57,625 nucleotides of DNA from positions 1 to 57,625 of the forward strand of contig JAUNBR010000016.1 in NCBI GenBank assembly GCA_030527015.1. Direction: 5' to 3'. The notes under the pieces are model-generated. The model worked only from the letters and a program-made list of their open reading frames with translations, was not told the DNA's origin and searched no databases. This DNA is from Planctomycetia bacterium. Its GTDB lineage: Bacteria; Planctomycetota; Planctomycetia; Pirellulales; Thermoguttaceae. The position numbers were made by a program, and so were the translations under genes. Of the stretch, positions 35,023-42,013 are shown piece by piece (within the stretch, counting starts at the first letter, position 1; every line of letters starts with the position of its first letter).

Positions 35023-36972
35023 TTAAGAATCGAAAAACCGCGCACGCTGTTCAGAAATCATCATCGCCAGTAAAAGATATGTATGATTTTCTCCCGCGAA
35101 ATGAGAAGAAACTACTTTTCGGACCGTATCCGGATTAAATGTACCACGTTCCAGACTTTTATCACTTAAAAGCAGCGATTTAACCACCAGTGAAAGTTCT
35201 CGGCGTAACCAAAGACCCATTTTTTCATACGGCTGGTATCCAGGAAATCCGAGTTTTGCGAAAATTTTATGCCGTAAACCAGAAAATTTCTGGCGAAAAT
35301 ATCCCGCACCGATAAAAGTACCTGTATTTACATTTTTTACATTTAAAAAAGCAGGACGGTATTTTTCTAAAATCGTTTTTTGAATGGTTTCCGCCATTTT
35401 TAACTCAGGAGGAAGTGCCAGAAGCATATCCGCGAGCTGATTATCTAAAAACGGCAGACGAATATTTACCTGCGAATCAAATTTTCGCATGGAAAGAGGG
35501 ATTTCTCGATAAACTCTCTGACGCAGGTAAAGTGTCCATATGGTCTGCACCGGAGGAAGATTTTTGTCCATATTTGCATCCTGCAGAGCTTTTCTGAGGG
35601 ATTCCTGAGCCGAGTTTTGAAACATTTCAGGAGAGATTCCTTTCAGTAATGGCGCATTTACACCATCTAACATATAAGCCTGGAGGTGAGAAAGCGCCCA
35701 GCGAAAAATGTCATCTGGAGAGGCAAGATTCCTTAATTCATTTTGCGTGAGAGAAAAGGCATATGCTTTCGACATATGCATCAGTTCCCCGGCGTGCCCA
35801 CGCAGCAGCGTTCCGATTTTTTTTTGTCGATAAAAAGGAAGAGTGGGAATAACGATGCATGAAGAAAGATACTGTCCATCAGTTAAACGTACCATTTCCG
35901 CCATATGGTTTTCATAAGACATCAAAAAATCGGTATTCAGTTCATAATTATAATGTTTCGTTTTCGCGAGTTTCGCCAGCTGGGAAGCCAGCAGGTGATC
36001 CGCGCTTCCGGGTACACCCAGAGCCACGGAAGTTATATTTTCCGAATCAGGAATAAGTCCTAAAATGCTTCGTGCATCCAGCCCTCCTGAAAGAGAGATC
36101 CCCAGGTCAGGCGTATTTTGTGACTGCTGGCGCACAGAAGTACAAAATGCGTCTGCGACATCTGAAACTGAGTATTTTTTTGAATCGGAAAGAGTTACGG
36201 GAGTCGGATGCCAGTAAACGTCTTTACACAAACGATTTTCATTTATGGAATATTCGTACCATGCTGCCGGAGGAAGGATCTGAACGGATTTCAGAGAAGT
36301 TTCCTGATGGAGATAATGGCCAAAAGTTAAAAAATCTGTAATCGCAGAAATATTTTCTTCTCGGGAAACCGACATATCCGCTAAAAGCGTTTTTATTTCT
36401 GCTGCAAAAAGAAAACGCTCTGGTGTCTGCGTCCAATAAAGTGGCCGCGTGCCAAAACGGTCAGACGTAAGAATAACACACTGTTTTCTTCCGTCATAAA
36501 TTGCTGCCTGAAACCGACCGTTCATATACGGAAAAAATGCCTTTCCTTTCGCACGGTATGCTGCCAAAATCAGAGCACTGGGAGATAAATACGATAAAGA
36601 CGCTTCTGCATTTTTTTCTGTACGAAGAAAAATATTTTCCTCTGTTTTTGAAATTTCTCCTAGAAAAGGAGCGGATTCAGAGATACCATGAAAAGCGTCA
36701 TTTCCCAAAAAGGAAACGATTTCATTTATATTAAAGATTTCTCCACAGACGACTACAAAAATATCATCTTCGGGAGCTTTCGTCATGGGAGAGGATCTCT
36801 GCTCTAAAATCCCCAGACCTGTCTGAATAAATGCCACATCATGAGTTTCATGAATCATTTTTGAGGTTTTTTGAATATACCATGAATGTAATAATGCACG
36901 TTTTTGCATTTCTGAAAAGATATTTTCAAAATGTGAAAATTTTTTCCCAATAATTCCTGAAATCCCTGGCAT
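35023..36972 (-). CDS. Asparagine-synthetase-like amidotransferase without the glutaminase Cys
   Basis: Protein of 649 residues. The N-terminal half follows class II glutamine amidotransferases (GEIFNINEI, NGRFQAAIYDGRK, SDRFGTRPLYW) and the C-terminal half the asparagine synthetase ATP-pyrophosphatase (ISLSGGLDARSIL at about 292-304, and RLPFLDNQLADMLLALPPEL). The start is well supported (AAGAGGAAG just upstream) and gives MPGISG, while active enzymes begin MCGI. The N-terminal nucleophile Cys is therefore replaced by Pro, so glutamine should not be hydrolysed. It may use free ammonia or another amine, or form a different amide, as beta-lactam synthetase does. The loop has SGGLDAR rather than SGGLDSS, another sign of divergence. 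Substrate unknown. Confidence 0.82.
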   Translation of the reverse strand: MPGISGIIGKKFSHFENIFSEMQKRALLHSWYIQKTSKMIHETHDVAFIQTGLGILEQRSSPMTKAPEDDIFVVVCGEIFNINEIVSFLGNDAFHGISESAPFLGEISKTEENIFLRTEKNAEASLSYLSPSALILAAYRAKGKAFFPYMNGRFQAAIYDGRKQCVILTSDRFGTRPLYWTQTPERFLFAAEIKTLLADMSVSREENISAITDFLTFGHYLHQETSLKSVQILPPAAWYEYSINENRLCKDVYWHPTPVTLSDSKKYSVSDVADAFCTSVRQQSQNTPDLGISLSGGLDARSILGLIPDSENITSVALGVPGSADHLLASQLAKLAKTKHYNYELNTDFLMSYENHMAEMVRLTDGQYLSSCIVIPTLPFYRQKKIGTLLRGHAGELMHMSKAYAFSLTQNELRNLASPDDIFRWALSHLQAYMLDGVNAPLLKGISPEMFQNSAQESLRKALQDANMDKNLPPVQTIWTLYLRQRVYREIPLSMRKFDSQVNIRLPFLDNQLADMLLALPPELKMAETIQKTILEKYRPAFLNVKNVNTGTFIGAGYFRQKFSGLRHKIFAKLGFPGYQPYEKMGLWLRRELSLVVKSLLLSDKSLERGTFNPDTVRKVVSSHFAGENHTYLLLAMMISEQRARFFDS

Positions 36973-36995
36973 TTTCTTCCTCTTTTTTAAAAATT

Positions 36996-37101
36996 GTACT
37001 CTGATTTTACTATAAAATTTCTGTTTTATACAGTTCTGAAAGCCTGCATTTTCAGCGAAACATGCCGGAAAAGCTGCTGAAATTTATAGTATATCGGTAT
37101 A
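36996..37101 (-). repeat. TATAC repeat, minus
   Basis: Reads GTACTCTGATTTTACTATAA, core CCTGCATTTTCAGCG, closes ATATCGGTATA. It begins 24 bp upstream of the neighbouring start codon, so transcription of that gene likely begins in or beyond the repeat. Confidence 0.85.
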
Positions 37102-37396
37102 AATACCTGTCTAAAATACTAAAAAAGTTTTATATCTTCGACAAAAAATTACATCTTCAGCATTTTTCTAAAAGTACACAGCGTTCGTGACCGTATGAAA
37201 CTTAAATTTATAGGTAATCCTCAGAATAAACCGCTTCCAAATACTTTTCTAAAAATGAGTTACAGTATATACAGAAACTCATTCTTTCTCTGATTTCTAA
37301 AATTTTTTATATTATACACTATTTTTAGAATTTCTCCATCATATACTCATGAAAAATAGGAATTTTAGGAAATACTTTTCGATATTTTTGAAATAT

Positions 37397-37501
37397 TATA
37401 CCCGATACACTATAAAATTCCACTTTCCCCGCATTTTATTTCGCTGAAAATGCCTGCATCCAGAGCCGCACAAAACGGAAATTTAAAGTGGAACCAGTAT
37501 A
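37397..37501 (+). repeat. TATAC repeat, plus, near consensus
   Basis: Reference copy. TATACCCGATACACTATAAA at the left, GCATTTTATTTCGCTGAAAA in the core, AAAGTGGAACCAGTATA at the right. The outer 26 bases of the two ends pair at about 20 positions. Confidence 0.95.
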
Positions 37502-37619
37502 TTATGTTTTATTGACATAAATTACTAAAAATGCTAAAATAAGGAAAAATATTTGTTTCATTCTGAAATTTCACGTTTTCTGTAACAGTAACAAATAAAT
37601 TTTGCCACACAAAACAGAA

Positions 37620-37722
37620 TGATCCCCGATACACAATAAATTACAGTTTCTCCGGCATGTTTCGCTAAAAACGCCTGTTTTCAGAGCCGCACAAAACAAA
37701 AATTTAAAGGAGAACCAGTATA
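37620..37722 (+). repeat. TATAC repeat, plus, full length
   Basis: Begins TGATCCCCGATACACAATAA; closes AGGAGAACCAGTATA. A separate scrap, CACACAAAACAGAAT, directly precedes it. Confidence 0.88.
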
Positions 37723-37756
37723 AAAAGTAAAATCAGAATATTTTTCCCTCCATATT

Positions 37757-37822
37757 TATATCCGATACACATTAAATTTACTTCTTCAGTTTTTTTGCTT
37801 CACCAGAAACGCCTGTCAGAAC
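37757..37822 (+). repeat. TATAC repeat, plus, right part missing
   Basis: Begins TATATCCGATACACATTAAA and continues to CACCAGAAACGCCTGTCAGAA, then stops matching. Confidence 0.75.
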
Positions 37823-37845
37823 GGCAGGATTAATAAGATGAATTT

Positions 37846-37951
37846 TATACCCGATACACTATAAATTTTCGCTTCTCCGGCTTTTTTGCTTCGCTGAAAA
37901 AGCCTGCTTTCAGAGCTGCACAAAACGGAAATTTAAAGTGGAACCAGTATA
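37846..37951 (+). repeat. TATAC repeat, plus, near consensus
   Basis: Begins TATACCCGATACACTATAAA, closes AAAGTGGAACCAGTATA. It ends 61 bp before the TIM-barrel start codon. A GTG inside it opens a false N-terminal extension of that gene. Confidence 0.95.
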
Positions 37952-38012
37952 TGTGGAATCGGAATATAAGACTAAACTTTATATCAGAATAAATCAGAAA
38001 GGATTTTTTACC

Positions 38013-38852
38013 ATGAAATTAACACGCCGTGATCTTTTACGTTTCGGGCTGGGTGCATCTGCACTGGCTTTTGCCCCGATAAAGCTTTTTGCTGAGGGTG
38101 TCGTGCCGAAATCCATTCCGATCGCCGTCCAGCTGTACTCCATCAGAAATATCGCAGGAAAGGATCTTCCAAAAACTTTTGAGACAGTCGCCAGCATGGG
38201 TTACACAGGAGTGGAACTCGCTGGCACTTACGGAAAAAGCGCACAAGATCTGAAAAAACTGCTGGATGATGCCGGTCTGAAATGCGTCAGCACTCATATC
38301 GGCATGAATAGTTTTGAGGGAGACTCTCTCGCGAAAACAGTAGAGTATTATAAAATACTTGGCACAAAATATCTCACCATTCCCGGCATGAACGTGGAAA
38401 AAACAGTGGATGCATGGAAAAAACGTGCGGAATGGTTTAACCAGAAATCTGAACTCTGCCAAAAAGATGGCATGTTTATCGGTTACCATAACCACCAGTG
38501 GGAATTTAAAGATCACCTTTTTGACGGCATCACCGGCTGGGAAATCCTTTTCAAAAATACAGATAATCCGGTCACACACCAGATAGACGTGGGACACTGC
38601 GCCGGTGCAGGTTTTGACCCGGTAAAATATATTCAAAAATTTCCCGGACGCACACGCCATCTTCACATGAAAGAAAATGGAGGTAATGGTATCATCGGGA
38701 AAGGCTCTGTCGACTGGCCTGCCGTAATTAAAGCATGCGCAGAAGTGGGAGGCACCGAGTGGTTTATTGTCGAAAATGAGCATAATTTCGATAAATTTGA
38801 CGGAATCCGTGACTGTTATGTAAATCTCGCAAAATTTCGTGATGAAGCATAA
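38013..38852 (+). CDS. Tat-exported xylose-isomerase-like TIM-barrel protein
   Basis: Protein of 279 residues. It begins with a twin-arginine signal (MKLTRRDLLRFGLGASALAF), so it is probably exported folded. The rest is a sugar phosphate isomerase/epimerase-type barrel (AP endonuclease 2 family): VQLYSIRNI, MGYTGVELAGTYG, IGYHNHQWEF, THQIDVGHCAGAG and FIVENEH, which supply the metal-binding Glu, Asp and His residues. Such proteins in planctomycetes act on sugars or inositols; the substrate is unknown. The frame extends upstream into a TATAC repeat, but ATG at 38013 has AGAAAGGA before it and gives the Tat motif directly. Confidence 0.87.
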   Translation: MKLTRRDLLRFGLGASALAFAPIKLFAEGVVPKSIPIAVQLYSIRNIAGKDLPKTFETVASMGYTGVELAGTYGKSAQDLKKLLDDAGLKCVSTHIGMNSFEGDSLAKTVEYYKILGTKYLTIPGMNVEKTVDAWKKRAEWFNQKSELCQKDGMFIGYHNHQWEFKDHLFDGITGWEILFKNTDNPVTHQIDVGHCAGAGFDPVKYIQKFPGRTRHLHMKENGGNGIIGKGSVDWPAVIKACAEVGGTEWFIVENEHNFDKFDGIRDCYVNLAKFRDEA

Positions 38853-38862
38853 ATTTCTGGCC

Positions 38863-38987
38863 CATACAGGTTTTCCTTTAAAATTCCGTTTTGTGCGATT
38901 TTTAAAACTGATATTTTTAGCGAAGCAAAAATGCCGGCCGGCCTTTCGCTGACAGGAGAAGCGGAAAAATTTCATGCATCGGGTATA
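38863..38987 (-). repeat. TATAC repeat, minus, long subtype with nested insert
   Basis: Begins CATACAGGTTTTCCTTTAAA, closes ATGCATCGGGTATA. After AAAATGCCGG an extra stretch (GCCGGCCTTTCGCTGACAGG) is inserted at the same point as in the copy at 9249. It begins 11 bp after the stop codon of the TIM-barrel gene. Confidence 0.88.
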
Positions 38988-39016
38988 TAAGCCACCGGAT
39001 AATTTCCAGGCGGTTT

Positions 39017-39046
39017 TATGCCCGATACACTATAAATTTTCACTGC
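39017..39046 (+). repeat. TATAC repeat fragment, left end only
   Basis: TATGCCCGATACACTATAAA followed by TTTTCACTG; the rest is missing. Confidence 0.75.
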
Positions 39047-39117
39047 CGTTTATAAAGATGATACCACATCTTTCACGTCTTCTCTTTTAAATGTTTCTTG
39101 GAATGTGAGGTAAAATT

Positions 39118-40131
39118 ATGATTCCACTTCCTTTCACATCTCCTCTTTTAAACCCTTACCGAAATATGCGTGATCGCACCCTTCGTGGAGAAAACTTATT
39201 TATCGCGGAGGGAGATCTGGTCGTGGAACGTCTTCTGGACAGTCCTTTTCCTGTGGAATCAGTCATGGTCGTGGATCGCGCTGTGCAGCGTGTGCGTACC
39301 ATGCTGGAGAAAAAGGTTCCCCAAAATGTTCCTATTTATCTGGTAAAATTTACAGAAGTCGAATCTCTGGTCGGTTTTCCTTTTCATCAGGGAATATTAG
39401 CTCTCGGAAATCGTTCCACACCGTGGAGCCTTCAGGATTTTCTCTCGCCGAAAGATTTTTACTCACCTCTGGAGGTTATTTCACATCCAGAGGTTAAAAC
39501 TTCGCCAGAGATATATCCGCCGCATAATTTAAGTATTCCACATAATTTAATTCCTCCCCCAGACATTCTTACGCCTTCTGTTTTACCTGCCCCTCAGGAG
39601 ACCATTCCGAATTCTGATTTAAGCGGTGATTTAAAAAATAAAGAGGATTTAAGAAGTAAAGAGGAACCGAAAATTTCTCGAAAGTGTATTATCGTTTTAC
39701 CGGACATCACAAAACCAGATAATCTGGGAAATGTTTTTCGCTGCGGTGCAGCTCTGGGAGCAGACGGCATTTTATTAGGCTCACAGGCATGTGACCCACT
39801 TTCCCGACGCGCGATGAGGGTTTCCATGGGTGGTGTCATGCAGCTTCCGTGGATAAAAAGTCAGGATCTTATTAAGGATTTACATTTCCTTAAATCCTCA
39901 TATGGTTATCAGATTTACGCGACGGTCGTTTCCGAAAACGCGATTCCTCTTCCTGAAATATGCTGGGGACCTAAAATCATCCTCTGTTTCGGAAATGAAT
40001 ATGACGGGCTAAAACCTGAACTGCTGGCAGAATGTGACTTTCACATCACGATTCCCATGTCCCGAGAAGTGGATTCTCTGAATCTGGGAGTTTCCGCTGG
40101 AATATTTCTTTATTCTGCTTTACGGACATAA
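39118..40131 (+). CDS. SpoU/TrmH-family RNA 2'-O-methyltransferase
   Basis: Enzyme of 337 residues that methylates a ribose in rRNA or tRNA with S-adenosylmethionine, through a trefoil-knot (SPOUT) fold. An N-terminal substrate-binding part (FIAEGDLVVERLLDSPFPVE ... PFHQGILALG) is followed by the catalytic domain: DNLGNVFRCGAALGADGILL (about 200-220), CFGNEYDGL (about 290) and IPMSREVDSLNLGVSAGIFL. Between them (about 110-185) is a Pro/Asn/Lys/Glu-rich spacer with near-repeats (HNLSIPHNLIPPP, DLKNKEDLRSKEEP) unusual for the family. Exact target unknown. A TATAC repeat begins 4 bp after the stop codon. Confidence 0.88.
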   Translation: MIPLPFTSPLLNPYRNMRDRTLRGENLFIAEGDLVVERLLDSPFPVESVMVVDRAVQRVRTMLEKKVPQNVPIYLVKFTEVESLVGFPFHQGILALGNRSTPWSLQDFLSPKDFYSPLEVISHPEVKTSPEIYPPHNLSIPHNLIPPPDILTPSVLPAPQETIPNSDLSGDLKNKEDLRSKEEPKISRKCIIVLPDITKPDNLGNVFRCGAALGADGILLGSQACDPLSRRAMRVSMGGVMQLPWIKSQDLIKDLHFLKSSYGYQIYATVVSENAIPLPEICWGPKIILCFGNEYDGLKPELLAECDFHITIPMSREVDSLNLGVSAGIFLYSALRT

Positions 40132-40135
40132 GTTT

Positions 40136-40240
40136 TATACCCGATACACTATAAAATTCCGCTTCCACGGCATTTTGATTCACTGAAAATGCCGGCTTTC
40201 AGAGCCGCGAAGATCTGAAATTTAAAGTGGAACCAGTATA
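40136..40240 (+). repeat. TATAC repeat, plus, 4 bp after a stop codon
   Basis: Begins TATACCCGATACACTATAAA, closes AAAGTGGAACCAGTATA. The SpoU stop codon ends at 40131. Confidence 0.95.
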
Positions 40241-40342
40241 TTTTTAAATTTAAGTTTTATGCAGTTATAAAGCCAGCATTTTAATGCATGTCACAGGATG
40301 CCTGACAAGAGAAAACTTTAGTGAATCTGGGAGATGAATTAA

Positions 40343-40852
40343 ATGAAAATATTTCATTCCATCTTTCGTAAATGCCTCGCACGCTGGCGCAGATTACCGG
40401 AACTAGAACCGCTGGAATTTCCACCAGAACTGTACCGTAACGTATCTGGCACTCTGGGAGCACGGGGAGAAAATATCGCCGCATGGTATGTAGAAAATGT
40501 TCTTGGATTAAAAATTTTACAGCGAAATGCAGAAATTCATTTCCCAGATCTTAATAATCGGGTTCATGGAGAACTGGATATTATCGCTAAAGATGGAAAC
40601 ATGATCGTTTTTGTCGAAGTTCGTACACGCAGATATATTTCAGCAGAATATGGAGGAGCGGAAACGACCATTCTTACAACAAAACAGTTTCATGTTACTC
40701 ACGCTGCGAATTTATGGCTGAGAAAAAACCATATTTCACCATTAATTCCCGTGCGTTTTGATGTCGCGGCCGTGGTGCTGGGTCAGAATAATCCGACAAT
40801 TAAATATTATTTTAACGCATTTCACTGGCAGGAAATGGACGCACCCTGGTAA
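40343..40852 (+). CDS. YraN family (UPF0102) endonuclease-like protein
   Basis: Protein of 169 residues, longer than the usual 120 because of an N-terminal extension of about 38 residues (basic, then Pro/Glu-rich). The family core is clear: ARGENIAAWYVENVLGLKIL, then HGELDIIAKDGNMIVFVEVR with Glu77, Asp79, Glu92 and Arg94 in place of the usual Lys, then a late RFDVAAVVLG strand. The fold resembles restriction-endonuclease-like nucleases, but no activity is established here. GGGAG precedes the ATG. Confidence 0.86.
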   Translation: MKIFHSIFRKCLARWRRLPELEPLEFPPELYRNVSGTLGARGENIAAWYVENVLGLKILQRNAEIHFPDLNNRVHGELDIIAKDGNMIVFVEVRTRRYISAEYGGAETTILTTKQFHVTHAANLWLRKNHISPLIPVRFDVAAVVLGQNNPTIKYYFNAFHWQEMDAPW

Positions 40853-40865
40853 ACAGAATGCGTTT

Positions 40866-40969
40866 TATACCCGACACACTATAAATTTTCACTTCCCCGG
40901 CATTTCGCTTCGCGGAAAATACCTGATTTCAGAACCACATAAGAAGGAAATTTAAACGAAAACCAATAA
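40866..40969 (+). repeat. TATAC repeat, plus, 13 bp after yraN
   Basis: Begins TATACCCGACACACTATAAA. The core is CGGCATTTCGCTTCGCGGAAAATACCTG, in pieces: GCATTTC pairs with GGAAAATAC only by allowing wobble. Ends AACCAATAA. Confidence 0.85.
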
Positions 40970-41082
40970 ATGTCACAAAAAACGATTCTCGGCGTTATCC
41001 CGGTTCCACCTGAGACTTCAGGGCATTCCAGATAAAACTGTCGAAAGTCGTACGAAAAGTAAATTTATGGACAGCATTTCTC

Positions 41083-41101
41083 CCCTCCCTCCCTCCCTCC
41101 T
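41083..41101. repeat. CCCT tetranucleotide microsatellite
   Basis: About four and a half tandem copies of CCCT, lying 160 bp upstream of the blaI promoter. Such tracts often vary by slippage. Confidence 0.8.
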
Positions 41102-41263
41102 CGCCAGGTTTTGTAACACTTTTTCTAAAATGGATAACGTTCACTTATTCACTGATTTTCCGACCGATTTTTCTTTATTTCAGAAGATCACAGAGGAATA
41201 AAATCTGCCACATATTTATATTTATATATTTATAAAAAATATTAAAAAAATTTAAAAAGGCTC

Positions 41264-41292
41264 TTGACAAACATATTAGACACTTGTAAAAT
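41264..41292 (+). promoter_or_regulatory. Strong sigma70-type promoter of the blaI-blaR1 operon
   Basis: TTGACA (41264-41269), 17-base spacer, TAAAAT (41287-41292). This is the best promoter match in the window. Its distance to blaI (350 bp) implies a leader of about 340 nt. Confidence 0.65.
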
Positions 41293-41293
41293 A
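41274..41293. promoter_or_regulatory. BlaI-like operator dyad overlapping the -10 box
   Basis: TATTAGACACTTGTAAAATA is an imperfect 20-bp dyad with half-sites ACA-N2-TGT, like the TACA-N2-TGTA operators of BlaI/MecI. Repressor bound here would block the -10 box and so autoregulate the operon. Confidence 0.5.
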
Positions 41294-41453
41294 CCGATAT
41301 AAGACATCTGCCAAAAATTGTTTTTTTCATTTTTTCGGGAAAACTTATTAAAATATTTCTCGAAAAATTAATACAAAAATCGAAATATTATTTATCTTTA
41401 TTTCACTTTTCGTTTTATTTTTAGTTTTACATAGTCTTTCCAGCAGGCAGGTA

Positions 41454-41559
41454 TTTTGACCCGACGCACATAAACTTCCATTTCCTCGGCATTTTCGCTG
41501 CGGTAAAAATGCTCTGCATTTAGAGCAGGTATAAAATGAAAATTTAGAGGAGAACCCGA
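41454..41559 (+). repeat. TATAC repeat, plus, diverged, in the blaI leader
   Basis: Reads TGACCCGACGCACATAAACT; core GCATTTTCGCTGCGG...AAAATGC keeps its stem. It lies between promoter and gene, so it should be transcribed in the mRNA leader. Confidence 0.75.
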
Positions 41560-41641
41560 AACTGACTGTTCTGGCTGTCAAAACAAAAGTGAATATTTAG
41601 AGTGCATCCCAGCATATAATTAATATAAGGAAGGGGAAAAG

Positions 41642-42010
41642 ATGAAAAAACTTCCGGATTCAGAATTCGAAATCATGAAAGTGGTCTGGACGAACGATCC
41701 GCCGGTAACCACGAATACGATTATGGAATCCCTGGGCAAGGAAAAAGACTGGAAAGCGGCGACGGTTATTTCTTTAATGCTGCGACTGGTGGAAAGAGGC
41801 TTTCTTCGAACAGAGAAACATGGAAAAGAACGGACATATTATCCGTTAATTGAACGAGATGCATACTTAAAATTCGAAACAGGAAATTTTTTACGCCAGT
41901 TTCATGAAAATTCATTTTTCAGTTTCGTAAATACATTATATAATGATAAAAATTTAACAGAATCCGATTTAGATGACCTTCTTCAGTGGGTGAGAGAACG
42001 GAGGAATTAG
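41642..42010 (+). CDS. BlaI/MecI-family transcriptional repressor
   Basis: DNA-binding protein of 122 residues. A winged helix-turn-helix occupies about residues 1-80: LPDSEFEIMKVVWTNDPPVT, then ATVISLMLRLVERGFLRTEK and the wing GKERTYYPLIERDAYL. The C-terminal helices should mediate dimerisation and carry the site cleaved on induction. AAGGAAGGGG lies upstream of the ATG. It is followed after 3 bp by an M56 peptidase gene, the standard sensor partner. It likely represses its own operon through the dyad at 41274. Confidence 0.93.
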   Translation: MKKLPDSEFEIMKVVWTNDPPVTTNTIMESLGKEKDWKAATVISLMLRLVERGFLRTEKHGKERTYYPLIERDAYLKFETGNFLRQFHENSFFSFVNTLYNDKNLTESDLDDLLQWVRERRN

Positions 42011-42013
42011 GCG

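Larger units (their letters stand above)
36973..38012. other. Intergenic cluster of five TATAC repeats
   Basis: Divergent region between the asparagine-synthetase-like gene and the TIM-barrel gene. Five copies or partial copies; the remaining 37105-37395 and 37503-37619 are AT-rich without a recognised feature. Confidence 0.75.
40853..41641 (+). other. Intergenic region and long leader of the blaI operon
   Basis: Contains one TATAC repeat next to yraN, a (CCCT)n microsatellite at 41083-41101, the blaI promoter/operator and a second TATAC repeat between that promoter and blaI. Confidence 0.7.

Noticed and set aside
37938..38012. Upstream GTG start for the TIM-barrel protein
   Set aside because: It lies within a TATAC repeat and would put 25 odd residues before a perfect Tat signal; ATG at 38013 has a ribosome binding site.
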